The notes: generated by a model not told the origin, from the sequence alone. Positions 9,901 to 18,058 are shown, numbered from the stretch's first letter. The stretch: DNA of 64,000 nt from Pseudarthrobacter sulfonivorans (GCF_001484605.1 NZ_CP013747.1:1178001-1242000); one strand, 5' to 3'. Numbers and translations: made by a program.

Positions 9901-10209
9901 GCCGACCCTATCCGCTGGATGGGCAACGGACAGGGCCCTGCGGACGGCCTCAGCAACGTGACGGGAGAGGATGTCCGGAGTGTCTTCGTCATCTATGCCC
10001 TGGAAGATAGGCTGCAGTTCCGTCGCTTGCAAGCGGTCGCCTAGCACATCTGTATTTAGAAGTTCGTACAAGCCCTCGGGCAGCTGCTTCGGTGCCGATC
10101 CCCCAATGAAGTTAGTCACTGCGCCAGGGTAAGAGCCAAGAGGTGAAAATACCAACAGGGTCTCATTGAATGCCTCAACTAATGCGAAAGACACATGTAC
10201 GTGAGTCAT
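6961..10209 (-). CDS. PLD-nuclease / superfamily-2 helicase / DUF3427 protein
   Basis: The product of about 1,082 residues has three parts in order. A phospholipase-D-type nuclease domain shows the HxK motif in RLHAKAWLF (about residues 242-249) and YVGSSNLSQAA. A superfamily-2 helicase follows with Walker A AATGTGKT (about 368-375), DEFH box (about 463-466), GLTATPERGD and a C-terminal helicase half with QQLGRGLRRHEGK. The C-terminal DUF3427 domain carries TTSPNSPTGKRY. Proteins of this build occur often in defence islands; a nuclease-helicase attacking foreign DNA is likely but inferred. A TTG at 10224 could start it five codons earlier. It precedes the small C2HC gene and the BREX operon on the same strand. 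Confidence 0.88.
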   Translation of the reverse strand: MTHVHVSFALVEAFNETLLVFSPLGSYPGAVTNFIGGSAPKQLPEGLYELLNTDVLGDRLQATELQPIFQGIDDEDTPDILSRHVAEAVRRALSVAHPADRVGLANRLLQTLQNSDRIVAGPTQLQSLHRPDTLKRRQLRRPTTKLSDSALLTNSKDEPNLAAELRAEIESADTVDLLCAFVRWTGLRLLEPALEQLKERGARLRVLTTTYMGATERRAIDELVNRYGAEVKINYETQATRLHAKAWLFRRNSGFDTAYVGSSNLSQAALLDGLEWNVRLSSVGTPTLLQKFEVTFDSYWEQRAFQSYDPERDGEKLDAALERNGGRRTAAPDAPTGLEVQPYLHQEEMLEELEAERLKGFNHNLLVAATGTGKTVIAALDYRRLCESAGRDLKLLFVAHRQEILKQAMRTYRDVMQDGAFGELYVGEHRPKEWKHIFASVQSLSALGIDQLEPDFFDVVVIDEFHHAMAPTYRRMLDHLKPQQLLGLTATPERGDGVDVAKQFFDGRTASELRLWDALDADLLVPFHYFGVSDDVDLSQLEWKRGNYDTVQLNNVYTGNDARAAKVIRELRDKVTSTDQMRAIGFCVSVQHAHYMAEVFNRAGIASVAVDGSTNDADRAAALERLRRREINCIFAVDLFNEGLDLPQVDTILLLRPTQSATIFLQQLGRGLRRHEGKAVLTVMDFIGQQRREFRFDLRYRALTGYGRKELEKAVEDEFPYLPSGSQIVLDRVAQKVVLDNIKAQLWFNRAQLVRDIASYAETELAAYLEQSGNDMKTIYRSTKDSWTGYLRQAGLIEGFSPLESVVSGTIQDLTYADERNLLGRMAALIHVDDPERAEVYAMLVHREAPRYADLRPREQTFVRMLFFTMWPNGGGFQTYDAGLDFLRGYQFICNEVRQLAKFGAAATKHAAKGLGVGLQHIPLMTHATYGRYEVLAALGAKSLETSSARKRISTGGVDWCPATATDAFFVTLNKNEKKHSATTMYKDYAISPELFHWESQNTTSPNSPTGKRYLDRMGHGSHILLFTRDTSEDETGLPVPYKCLGQADYVQHSGEKPIAITWKLHRPMPADVYATAAAVAQ

Positions 10210-10306
10210 TTCGAACTTCAGCAAGCACGCATAGCGGTTAAAGCCTGCCAGTGAAAATCGGTGTGTTGGACCAGTTGCGCACGTAGTTGTGAACTACTTT
10301 TACCGA

Positions 10307-10678
10307 ATGAAAATATTTAGATATCAAGGCGGGCCCAAGGACCAGACATCGAGCAAGGCCGAGGAATCCTCTTTTCCCGAATTTCACGAAGGCGGGGAAT
10401 ACAGATGGAACGGGGCATCCCACGGACTCGGCTCTGGCGGCAAAGATGGAGACGAACTTCCAGAGGCCAACATTGCCACGGCCATATGGCACTCATATGA
10501 CGGCCGGACCAGTGTTGAGGAGTACAGGGAAAGACTCCTGAAACTCGACGAAAAGAGATCCCCGGGGCCGGACGGTAACAGGGCGCCCAACGGCGAAGTG
10601 CGCGAGGCCTCCTTTTACGTTCGGGACATGGAGAAACGGCTGAAGTCCGAGGGCAACTGGCCTGTCAAAGACCATTGA
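10307..10678 (+). CDS. Hypothetical hydrophilic protein
   Basis: A 123-residue, strongly hydrophilic protein (ATG at 10307; a GTG at 10289 would add six residues). No family is recognised. The N-terminal half is rich in Gly, Ser, Glu and Trp/Tyr (EYRWNGASHGLGSGG), and the C-terminal half looks helical and charged (SVEEYRERLLKLDEKR). It starts about 80 nt from the divergent helicase gene, which supports a shared promoter region and a real gene at the island edge. No signal peptide or membrane segment is seen. Confidence 0.45.
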   Translation: MKIFRYQGGPKDQTSSKAEESSFPEFHEGGEYRWNGASHGLGSGGKDGDELPEANIATAIWHSYDGRTSVEEYRERLLKLDEKRSPGPDGNRAPNGEVREASFYVRDMEKRLKSEGNWPVKDH

Positions 10679-10689
10679 TCGTGGACCTT

Positions 10690-11245
10690 ATGTCGAAGAC
10701 CCCCTCCTCCGTCGCGCCGGGGGGCTTCGACGCGACAGCGTGGACTCAGAAGAGCGTCGGGCAGGAGCGTGTCGGTGGATCCGTTGGGGCAGTGGAAGCT
10801 GATCTTGGGTTGAAGCATGGCGTGCTTCTTGCCAACGTGACGGTGGCGAAGTTGATGAACAACGACGACATGGCCACGTACAGGAAGATCTCCGATCAGC
10901 TCCAATGATGTCCGTGATCCCCAGGTTCACCACCGGCGTGTGGAACTTCTCGCTGAGCCCGCCGAAGACGGCCTGGGGCAGGACGAAGTCGCGGCCCATC
11001 GCATACATCAGGCGGGGCGCGCTGGCCTGTGTAGCAAGGCCAGAGTCGAAGTACACCACCAGGCCGGCCTGGAACAAGGCACCGAACAGCTGCCTCCGGC
11101 AAAGCGATGGAGCTGGCGGCTGACGCCAAATCTTGAACACCTCGCCGGAGTAGATCAGCTGGGTCACGCAAGACACGGCCACCAAGATGCCGCCCATCAG
11201 GCAATGAGCATGCGGACTCGCGGCCATGGGTCATCATCCTGAGCA
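10690..11245 (-). pseudogene. Decayed amino-acid permease fragment, left of McrBC
   Basis: On the minus strand this stretch encodes pieces of an APC-superfamily permease in more than one frame: VAVSCVTQLIYSG, then RLMYAMGRDFVLPQAVFGGL and SEKFHTPVVNL, then after a frame change EIFLYVAMSSLFINFA. The middle part matches the second permease remnant at 15585-16117 closely (for example RLLYAMGRDSVLPKAVFGRL and SEKFHTPVANL there); the DNA is roughly 80 % identical by eye. There is no intact start and no continuous frame, so it is a pseudogene. The two remnants bracket the McrBC cassette in the same orientation. Confidence 0.75.
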
Positions 11246-11466
11246 TCGGCGCTGCGACGGCCGCAGATCGGAGTAGTCACCCTCGTCGCCGTCGAGCACA
11301 AAAATACAACGCGATTCTACTGTCCACCGGGTTCAGTGGTTGATCAGCGAGCTGCAGCGGACCCCCTTGTTGCTTGCGAAGCTGGCAGAAGCCGTTGTGG
11401 GGGCGTGTACGCTCTGCCCGAGAGGATCACCCGACAAGGACTCAGCCGACGAGGAGACTGCAGACA

Positions 11467-13710
11467 GTGACTAACGAACAGTTCGAGAACGATCAGGATG
11501 CGGCTGTTGCCTCATCCCACACGGCCCCTGACCTGGCGATAGCGCGTGAGGCCGGTGAGGTGATCACTCACATGCTCGGAGATGGTCGGTCCGTGATTGA
11601 CCCGAACGCCACGATCTGGACGGCCGAGGCAGCCGGGGAGCTTCGGGCCAGGATCGCGGACAATCTGATTGTCGGATCGGACCAGCGACAGTGGGACAAA
11701 CTCGATCAGCAACTTCAGGGTGCGCCGCACGAGGTCGTTCTTCTAGCGGCCGAGATCGTCTTCCTGCGCGAGCATCCGCTGCGCTCCGCTCTACCCGAGA
11801 CTCGTCGAGCTCATGTCGATAGGGTTCTATCCCACCTCGACTCACCTGTGACGGTTCCCGAACACGTGTCGAAGTGGCTGGGCCGCCCAACCGGGACCGC
11901 TGGCTTCGAACCTGGCCCCTGGTACAACAGCGCGATGTGGCGGCACGTCATCTGGATAGCTTCCTTCGTACGCTATTGGAACGGTCTGCCCGAGGACGAA
12001 CGGGAGGTCGCCCGGGCCGATCCGTGGAAGCTCCAACAAGCCATGCTTTCCTCCGGCAACGACCGTTCCGACATCCGGAACGCGCTGCAGTTCCTCGCCC
12101 GTCCCGACGTCTTCGAACCAATCTCATCCGCGGGAATGAAGCAAAGGATCCGCGACGGACTTGCCGATCAAATCGGTGGAGTGACAGGCAGCGACCCAGC
12201 GTCGATCGACCGTGACCTATTGGCCATCCGCACCGCTCTGGCCCGCTCGGTCGAGCGACAGTTCCACTTTTGGACCCCGGGTGTTGTAGAGCTTTGGGAC
12301 TCCTCCGCCGGCGAAAACGACCCTGCTGCCGCCGAAATCGCCGCGTTGGCCGAACCTCGTCCGCGCCACTACTGGCTCTACTCTCCCGGAGCGCAAGCCT
12401 CGGAGTGGCCGGAGTTCTCGGCCAGCGACATCATGGCGATCGGCTGGGATAAGCTGGACAACCTGGCTTCGTACCCGAACCGGGAGGCGATCCGTCAGGC
12501 CCTCGACGTCGAGGAGAGTGGCGGTTCAATGAGGAACGCCGTCCTGGCGGTGTGGCAGTTCCAGAACGAGATCGCCTTGGGCGACATCGTCTACGCCAAA
12601 CGCGGCCGCCGTGAGATCGTCGGTCGCGGCGAGGTCACCTCCGGCGGACGGTTCGAACCGGACCGCGCCTCGTTCCGCCACGTCCGTTCGGTGAAGTGGA
12701 CCCACACGGGGTCCTGGGAGCACCCCGGGGACGCTGCAACAAAAACGCTCACCGACATCACGACGTACCGCGACTACGTCGAGAAACTTGAGGCTCTTGT
12801 CACCGGCGATGTTGAGCCGGGGCCACCCCTCCCGGCGACGCCACTCCCGTCCTACGACAGGGCCGCGTTTCTCAACGAGGTCTATCTATCCGATACCGGC
12901 TACGACCGGCTGCGCTCCTTGCTGTTGCGAAAGAAGAACGTCATCCTCGCTGGTCCGCCGGGTGTCGGCAAGACCTTCGCGGCCAAACGCCTGGCCTACT
13001 CGATGCTAGGAGTGAAGGACCCGAGCCGGATCCAGACAGTTCAGTTTCATCAGAGCTATTCCTACGAAGATTTCATGATGGGCTACCGGCCCACCGAGAC
13101 AGGCGGATTTACGCTCGCCGAGGGAGCGTTTTACCGGTTTTGCGAGGAAGCCCGCGCCGACGACGATGACCGGCCCTACTTCTTCATCGTCGACGAAATC
13201 AACCGCGGCAACATCTCCAAGATCTTCGGCGAGCTGCTCATGCTCATCGAGGCCGACAAGCGCGGACAAGAACTGCGCCTGGTCTACAAGAACGAGACCT
13301 TCTCTGTACCGGCGAACGTCCACATCATCGGGATGATGAATACCGCAGATCGAAGCCTGGCCGTGCTCGACTACGCGCTGCGCCGTCGTTTCGGGTTTTT
13401 CGAGATGTCCCCCGGGTTCGGCTCGGACGGATTCACCCGGTGGCAGCAAGAGGCCGGCAGCCCCACCCTCGACCGCCTCATCACCGCCGTCGTCGACCTC
13501 AACAGGGCCATAACCAACGACCCAGCACTCGGCCAGGGATTTGCGATCGGGCACAGCTACCTCACACTTCCTGCGGGCAGCGACGCCGACGACGCCTGGC
13601 TCTACTCCGTCGTCGAGGACGAACTCATTCCACTGCTCGACGAGTACTGGTTCGACGAGCCCACCAAGGCCGAGGAGTGGGCGGGCAAGCTCCGGAGTGC
13701 CGTCGCATGA
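11467..13710 (+). CDS. mcrB: McrB-like 5-methylcytosine restriction GTPase with EVE-like module
   Basis: The motor subunit of a type IV McrBC restriction system, which cuts DNA carrying modified cytosine. The GTG at 11467 is chosen for its GAGGAG ribosome site ten bases upstream, giving 747 residues; the frame itself opens earlier. The AAA+ domain has Walker A GPPGVGKT (496-503), Walker B FFIVDEINRG (Asp576/Glu577) and the McrB signature MNTADRS (624-630) linked to GTP use. Around residues 300-410 is an EVE/PUA-like region (RHYWLYSPG ... IGWDKL ... GDIVYAKRG ... VGRGEV), a known modified-base reader in McrB relatives. The N-terminal ~290 residues are not recognised. The stop overlaps mcrC (ATGA). 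Confidence 0.92.
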   Translation: MTNEQFENDQDAAVASSHTAPDLAIAREAGEVITHMLGDGRSVIDPNATIWTAEAAGELRARIADNLIVGSDQRQWDKLDQQLQGAPHEVVLLAAEIVFLREHPLRSALPETRRAHVDRVLSHLDSPVTVPEHVSKWLGRPTGTAGFEPGPWYNSAMWRHVIWIASFVRYWNGLPEDEREVARADPWKLQQAMLSSGNDRSDIRNALQFLARPDVFEPISSAGMKQRIRDGLADQIGGVTGSDPASIDRDLLAIRTALARSVERQFHFWTPGVVELWDSSAGENDPAAAEIAALAEPRPRHYWLYSPGAQASEWPEFSASDIMAIGWDKLDNLASYPNREAIRQALDVEESGGSMRNAVLAVWQFQNEIALGDIVYAKRGRREIVGRGEVTSGGRFEPDRASFRHVRSVKWTHTGSWEHPGDAATKTLTDITTYRDYVEKLEALVTGDVEPGPPLPATPLPSYDRAAFLNEVYLSDTGYDRLRSLLLRKKNVILAGPPGVGKTFAAKRLAYSMLGVKDPSRIQTVQFHQSYSYEDFMMGYRPTETGGFTLAEGAFYRFCEEARADDDDRPYFFIVDEINRGNISKIFGELLMLIEADKRGQELRLVYKNETFSVPANVHIIGMMNTADRSLAVLDYALRRRFGFFEMSPGFGSDGFTRWQQEAGSPTLDRLITAVVDLNRAITNDPALGQGFAIGHSYLTLPAGSDADDAWLYSVVEDELIPLLDEYWFDEPTKAEEWAGKLRSAVA

Positions 13711-14750
13711 ACGACCGCTCGATCATGATTCGCAACGTGTACGTCATGATGACGTATGCATTCCGAGCGATCCGCAGCGATGGCAATGACAGGATTGCCG
13801 CCGAGCCATTCGATCACATTCATGACCTGCTAGCGGAGATCCTTGTACGTGGCGTCGGCGCGCAGGTCAAGCGCGGTCTTCATCGAGATTACCTTCACCG
13901 CAGCGACGAAATTGCCACCGTCCGCGGCCGGATCGACGTGACTCGCACTATTGCCACCCGCTCAAACACCCGTGGGCGGCTAGTGTGCGAGTTTGACGAG
14001 TACGAACCAGACACGCCCCATAACCGGGCACTGAAGTCGGTCATTGTGCTCCTCATCCGCCACAGCGACGTCGCCATGGCGCGCAAAGACGCTCTGCGGC
14101 GGCTCCTGCCATACTTGGACGCCGTGACGCTGGTGGCACCGACGTCGATCCGGTGGCACATGCTCACATACCACCGCGCCAACGCCACTTACCGGCTGCT
14201 CCTCGGCGTCTGCGAGCTGATCGTCCGCGGACTCCTCCCCACCCAGGACTCCGGAACCTCGAAGCTCACATCGTGGGTTTCGGATGATGCGATGAGCGCT
14301 CTGTACGAACGGTTCCTGCGTGAGTACTACCGGGTCCACCATCCCGAGGTCTCCTCCGGCGCGCCAACCGTTGATTGGGACCTCGATGAGCCGCGGAGCC
14401 CAAACTTGCAACTGCCCTTGATGCGTACCGACGTCACGCTCCGCAACCGCGGGCGCACTCTCATCATCGACGCGAAGTACTACAGCCATTCGATGCAGAC
14501 CGGAACATGGGGCAAGGCGACCGTCCATTCGACGAATCTGTACCAAGTGTTTTCATATGTGAAGAACGAGGACACCCTGCGCGACGGGTCCGTCAGCGGA
14601 ATGCTTCTATACGCGCGTACCGATGCCGTAGAGCAGCCCGACCTTGACGTCGTAATCCAAGGCAATCGAATAGGCGCGCGAACCCTCGACCTAAACCAAC
14701 CCTGGCAGTATCTCAGCGCTCAGCTCGAAGACATTATCGGATGGCTTTAA
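13707..14750 (+). CDS. mcrC: McrC-like nuclease subunit of McrBC
   Basis: The 347-residue partner of McrB. It has the PD-(D/E)xK nuclease core: Asp242 in RTDVTLRNRGRTL and Asp255-Ala-Lys257 in IIDAKYY. The preceding text (DEYEPDTPHNRALKSV, and the helix around LYERFLREYY) is typical of McrC/5-methylcytosine restriction proteins. The ATG at 13707 overlaps the mcrB stop by four bases (ATGA), so the two are coupled; the longer frame that opens at 13440 lies inside mcrB and is not used. The complex would cut modified DNA after GTP-driven translocation by McrB. Confidence 0.92.
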   Translation: MNDRSIMIRNVYVMMTYAFRAIRSDGNDRIAAEPFDHIHDLLAEILVRGVGAQVKRGLHRDYLHRSDEIATVRGRIDVTRTIATRSNTRGRLVCEFDEYEPDTPHNRALKSVIVLLIRHSDVAMARKDALRRLLPYLDAVTLVAPTSIRWHMLTYHRANATYRLLLGVCELIVRGLLPTQDSGTSKLTSWVSDDAMSALYERFLREYYRVHHPEVSSGAPTVDWDLDEPRSPNLQLPLMRTDVTLRNRGRTLIIDAKYYSHSMQTGTWGKATVHSTNLYQVFSYVKNEDTLRDGSVSGMLLYARTDAVEQPDLDVVIQGNRIGARTLDLNQPWQYLSAQLEDIIGWL

Positions 14751-14787
14751 GACTGAGTCGCTTTTCTTGCTCGCTGACCCTGCCGCG

Positions 14788-15132
14788 ATGGCAAGACTCC
14801 GTGACAAAAGGGAAGTTCTCGAGCAAGTAGAGATCACCACCGTGAACCCTGAGCGCCCAATCCCGATGTCACATTCGGAGGTCAATGCCCGGTACGACGA
14901 GGTCACGGAGAAGATTCGGCGCCGATACGAAGTATCGCTGGGTGACCCAGAAGCTCCTGACGTGAAGGAACACAAGATAGTGCATCTCGTGGAAGGCCTC
15001 CTGATTACGGATGAGATGAAGCTTCCTGGCGTCAGGATCTACGGCACGAAGAACCGACCTGGCGGCCTAGATGCGCGCAACCTGATGCACGAAACGCTTG
15101 ATGCGCTTCTCTGGCCTGACACGGCGCCCTAG
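14788..15132 (+). CDS. Hypothetical third gene of the McrBC cassette
   Basis: A 114-residue protein beginning at ATG 14788 (TTG at 14767 is an alternative; neither has a good ribosome site). No family is recognised. The sequence is charged and helical (SEVNARYDEVTEKIRRRYE) with a C-terminal half that looks globular (EHKIVHLVEGLLITDEMKLPG). It follows mcrC by 37 nt on the same strand and lies inside the region bracketed by permease remnants, so it probably entered with mcrBC. Whether it contributes to restriction is unknown. Confidence 0.55.
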   Translation: MARLRDKREVLEQVEITTVNPERPIPMSHSEVNARYDEVTEKIRRRYEVSLGDPEAPDVKEHKIVHLVEGLLITDEMKLPGVRIYGTKNRPGGLDARNLMHETLDALLWPDTAP

Positions 15133-15405
15133 GACGTATGGGTGCAGCGCTTTGCCCATGATCACCCGGTGGCGGTAGTCATCTGCCCCTCTGTCCAGGC
15201 GGCTGACATTGAAGAAACCGAAGCCACAAGGTGTCGCGCGCGGGATGACCTTCTCTCTGTCATGGCGATAAACAGAGGCGCTAGGGGGTCGTCCCACAGT
15301 CACAGAGATTTGCTCAACGCCAGTCTGATGGCAGCATGACAACAAAGTTCAGATTCGATCACCCGGGTTACCGCGGGAACCTGGCTGGCGGGTTCATGGC
15401 GGGAG

Positions 15406-15535
15406 TACGTGGCGTACTCCGGAAAGGCGACCAGCCCGGCGCCGTCTAGGGTGGCCTCGGCGGCGAAACGGTCGATCGCGGCGAGGTTCGCCCGGATGTC
15501 GGTGCCCGACTCCAACTGCCCCCAGCGCTATCCTC
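15406..15535 (-). pseudogene. 5' remnant of a nitrilase-family amidohydrolase gene
   Basis: Reading the minus strand, GTG at 15535 with a GGAAGGA ribosome site opens VRIALG, then after one extra G in a run of five the next frame continues QLESGTDIRANLAAIDRF and GLVAFPEYATY. This is the N-terminus of a carbon-nitrogen hydrolase, with the PE of the conserved glutamate region. The match stops near 15406, so only about 43 codons remain. It lies just downstream of the permease remnant at 15585, suggesting both were once a permease-amidohydrolase operon. From 15133 to 15405 no gene can be supported. Confidence 0.7.
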
Positions 15536-15584
15536 ACGGCTGTTCCTTCCCTCGGCCCGGCGGTCACAAAACAAACTGTCAGGT

Positions 15585-16117
15585 TCAGGCGGCCGCCTCG
15601 ACCGTCGCCTTCTCAGTGGCCGTCATCTCCGGCGGAGCAGCCTTGAAGCCCCGGGTGATCAGGGCCAGGACCACCACACCCAGCACACTCCCAGCGTAAT
15701 GGCGTTACTGTCCAGCTGGGAGAGCAGGTAGGCGCAGATGACGGCGCCGATCACCGGGACCATCACGTAGGACACCGGGTTCAGCTGGTGCCCGGCCCGG
15801 CGCTGGCGCACATAGTGGAACACCACCGAGGCGTTCACCAGCGTGAAGGCAGTGAAGGCACCAAAGTTGATGAACGACGTCGAGGTGGCCACGTCCAGGA
15901 AGATCGCGATGAGGCCCACGATGCCGGTGATCACCAGGTTCGCCACCGGGGTGTGGAACTTCTCGCTGAGCCTGCCGAAGACCGCCTTGGGCAGGACCGA
16001 GTCGCGGCCCATCGCGTACAGCAACCGTGACGCGCTGGCCTGCGCGGCGAGGCGGGAGGCGAACTGCGCCACCACCGGGCCGGCCAGGAACACGGCGCCG
16101 CTAGGTAAGTCCGACAA
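15585..16117 (-). pseudogene. C-terminal half of an amino-acid permease, frameshifted, right of McrBC
   Basis: The minus strand encodes the C-terminal half of an APC-family permease: PVVAQFASRLAAQASASRL, VLPKAVFGRLSEKFHTP, TGIVGLIAIFLDVATS, ASVVFHYVRQRRAGHQLNP and several hydrophobic segments. Near 15690 the frame shifts; the neighbouring frame then continues LALITRGFKAAPPEMTATE to a TGA at 15585, the proper tail. The N-terminal half is missing beyond 16117, where unrelated DNA begins. It is a diverged second copy of the remnant at 10690-11245. Confidence 0.8.
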
Positions 16118-16169
16118 CGCCGACGCCCCATCTTTCAGAATCTCTTGCAGCTTTGGCTAACATTTGACG

Positions 16170-16979
16170 ATGGAAGCATCACCCGGAGGTCATGAATGGA
16201 CGGACATCGAATCTTGTGAAAAGGCCTGGGTCGCCACGCCACCGTTGTCAGGTGTGTATAGGTGGTTTCTCCAGGGCGATCTCCCAAAGGATTTCAATTG
16301 GCCTCCTACACTGACTCCCATTCGGCAGGGTGACCTGATTTATTTCGGACGAGCGACGTCTCTCCGCACTCGCGCCAAGCATCATAAACTCCCTACATCC
16401 CAGTCAACTCTCCGGAGGGCGCTTGCGTCGCTAATGGGTTTGCAGGCCGAGTGGCGAGGGAATTCAGCGCATCCTGGTCTAGTCCGGGAACACGAGATGC
16501 AGTTAACAGGCTGGATGAACAATAACTTATCCATGTCCTTTGTAGTCGTTTCGGCCTCACTCGTGGAAAGCACCGAGAAGTCTCTGCGCGCGTCGCTGAA
16601 GCCGCCGCTGAACCGCGACGGCTTGACCCCAGAACAGCGGCACACCAGTGCCGCAGCGGCTGAGATGCAACGCAACGCTTTAGGAGCACGACGTTTGAGA
16701 AAGGTCGATCCCGCGGAGGAGACCGAACGCCGCACTTCGGCCCTTCGCGCGATACCAACAACCTCAAAGGGAGACACGATTACGGAACGAATGGCGTTAA
16801 CCAAGACGCTTTACGAGCAACGGTGGACTCGGTCCCAGATAGCCGCACGAGTGGGGGTGCACACAAGTACAGTCGGAGACTACATCGCCAAACTGCGAGA
16901 TCGGGGAGAGATAGAACCCGGTCGATCCCGGATCCGCAGACCTGTGGAATCGAGAGAACAAGCGACGAAACTTGACTGA
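16170..16979 (+). CDS. GIY-YIG-like nuclease with C-terminal helix-turn-helix
   Basis: The 269-residue product starts at ATG 16170 (TTG at 16164 adds two residues). Its first ~140 residues read like a GIY-YIG nuclease domain: SGVYRW takes the GIY position (about residue 28), LIYFGRATSLRTR the YIG-x-G/A-x-xLRxR position with the conserved Arg at about residue 68, a Glu about 80 residues later in VESTEKSL, and a family-like end PPLNRDG. A basic linker follows, then a C-terminal helix-turn-helix (RSQIAARVGVHTSTVGDYIAKL). This suggests a nuclease that binds a chosen DNA site, as a restriction enzyme, homing enzyme or regulator would. The assignment is by motif only; context (defence island) favours restriction. 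Confidence 0.6.
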   Translation: MEASPGGHEWTDIESCEKAWVATPPLSGVYRWFLQGDLPKDFNWPPTLTPIRQGDLIYFGRATSLRTRAKHHKLPTSQSTLRRALASLMGLQAEWRGNSAHPGLVREHEMQLTGWMNNNLSMSFVVVSASLVESTEKSLRASLKPPLNRDGLTPEQRHTSAAAAEMQRNALGARRLRKVDPAEETERRTSALRAIPTTSKGDTITERMALTKTLYEQRWTRSQIAARVGVHTSTVGDYIAKLRDRGEIEPGRSRIRRPVESREQATKLD

Positions 16980-17777
16980 CTTTTCCTAGGCTGAGGCTAA
17001 GACAATGGCCTTCGGTCAGGAACGCTGAGAAGAGGTTATGCGGTGCGCCACTGTGGACTTTCCACCGGCTCGGCAGTGAGTGGCCGGGTGTGGCGACAGT
17101 CCCACCGCTGAGGCGAGGCAGTGGAGGCTCCAGGCAAAGAAGACACCGCGCAATCGGTCCGGTTTAGTTGCGCGGCTTGAGCGCCAACCTTGTATACTTC
17201 CGCGGTTCAGAAAAATGCCAAGTGTCTGAGGTTTTCGTCATTGTCATCAGCCGCACATAGCCGGGGCGCCCCGGTCGAGGCCCTTCGCAGGTATCCCGGT
17301 AGCACGTCGGCATTCTGCATCGGCGCTGGATTTCAATGTTTGGTGGGGGGCATTAAGTGATTTGTAGGTAGCTCAAATTCCTGCGGCTCTCAGGCCGTCT
17401 TGCATGGCATGAACTTGGAAACAGATGGCCGTCTTGCATGGCATGAATTTGGAACAAAGTGGTTTCAAACACCGCTTGCATTAGACGCCCCACAGGCAAG
17501 GGTGTCTCTATACCAGCAGGCATGACGCAAATCGATCAAGCCCTCCAATCATCCAGCGAGCAAAGCCACAGGCACAGCTGGTGCGCAGCATGTTATTGTC
17601 ACACCCCGTTCGTAGAGTGAAAGCGGAACGTAGCACGACCCCGCATCCGTCGGGGAAGCCGAGCGGTACGGGACGTGGGACCGGCTTGAAAGCTAACTCA
17701 TCGTTCTCAGTACACCGTTAAACAGCGCTCATCGAGCGACATCGGCGCACACGCGGCACGTTCCGGAAGGATGAAAC
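16980..17777 (+). other. Gene-poor stretch between nuclease and zinc-ribbon genes
   Basis: No coding frame with a sensible protein or start is seen in these ~800 bases on either strand. It contains a direct tandem repeat (17393-17454, listed separately) and AT-richer patches near 17195-17215 (TTGTATACTTCC) that could be promoter-like. The stretch may hold an unrecognised RNA or remnants of mobile DNA, but nothing specific can be supported. Confidence 0.4.
17393..17454. repeat. Two-copy direct repeat, 28-bp unit, 34-bp period
   Basis: The unit beginning GGCCGTCTTGCATGGCATGA occurs at 17393-17420 and again at 17427-17454 with one C-to-T difference and six bases between copies. It lies in a gene-free stretch. 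Each unit also contains the partial inner repeat GCATGGCATG. It might be a recombination or binding site; only the repeat itself is seen. Confidence 0.75.
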
Positions 17778-17915
17778 ATGGCAACACGACGCGTCAATGG
17801 GCTGATCTACGTTCCTTGTCCCGGGTGCGGGCGCAAACTCGGGCCCTTCACTCGTCTCACGGGTGGCCTTATGAAGTGCGGACACTGCGGACGACAGTTC
17901 AACGTCACCGTCTAG
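17778..17915 (+). CDS. Small zinc-ribbon protein, 45 residues
   Basis: ATG at 17778 is preceded by GGAAGG at seven bases and opens a 45-residue protein. Two CxxC-type knuckles, CPGC (residues 14-17) and CGHC (34-37), are spaced by 16 residues as in a minimal zinc ribbon; the ends are MATRRVNGLIYVP and GRQFNVTV. Such mini-ribbons usually bind RNA or DNA or serve as subunits, but the role here is unknown. Strong hairpins follow within 80-180 bases. The gene is well supported by ribosome site, cysteine pattern and codon structure. Confidence 0.7.
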   Translation: MATRRVNGLIYVPCPGCGRKLGPFTRLTGGLMKCGHCGRQFNVTV

Positions 17916-17995
17916 TACCTCAGGACTGTTATCAATGGAAGGCTCTGCCACGGCCGATTAGTAGGCTAGCTGGATGACTTCCTTCTGAACGTATG

Positions 17996-18035
17996 GGTCA
18001 TCGTGCTGCACGCTCGCTCGTCCAGCACGATGACC
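17996..18035. terminator. Perfect 13-bp hairpin after the zinc-ribbon gene
   Basis: GGTCATCGTGCTG at 17996-18008 and its exact complement CAGCACGATGACC at 18023-18035 form a 13-bp stem with a 14-base loop. There is no following U-run, so it may be a terminator of either neighbour or another RNA structure. Confidence 0.55.
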
Positions 18036-18058
18036 TGAACACGCAGACCCGGAGCTAG

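Noticed and set aside
13440..13706. Upstream extension of mcrC
   Set aside because: Lies inside mcrB; the ATGA overlap at 13707 is the natural start.
17393..17454. Possible CRISPR array
   Set aside because: Only two units with a 6-base gap; spacers in CRISPR are 25-40 bases and repeats more numerous, and no cas genes are near.
17200..17700. Possible tRNA or RNA gene in the gene-poor region
   Set aside because: No cloverleaf, CCA or anticodon-like arrangement was found; only a tandem repeat.
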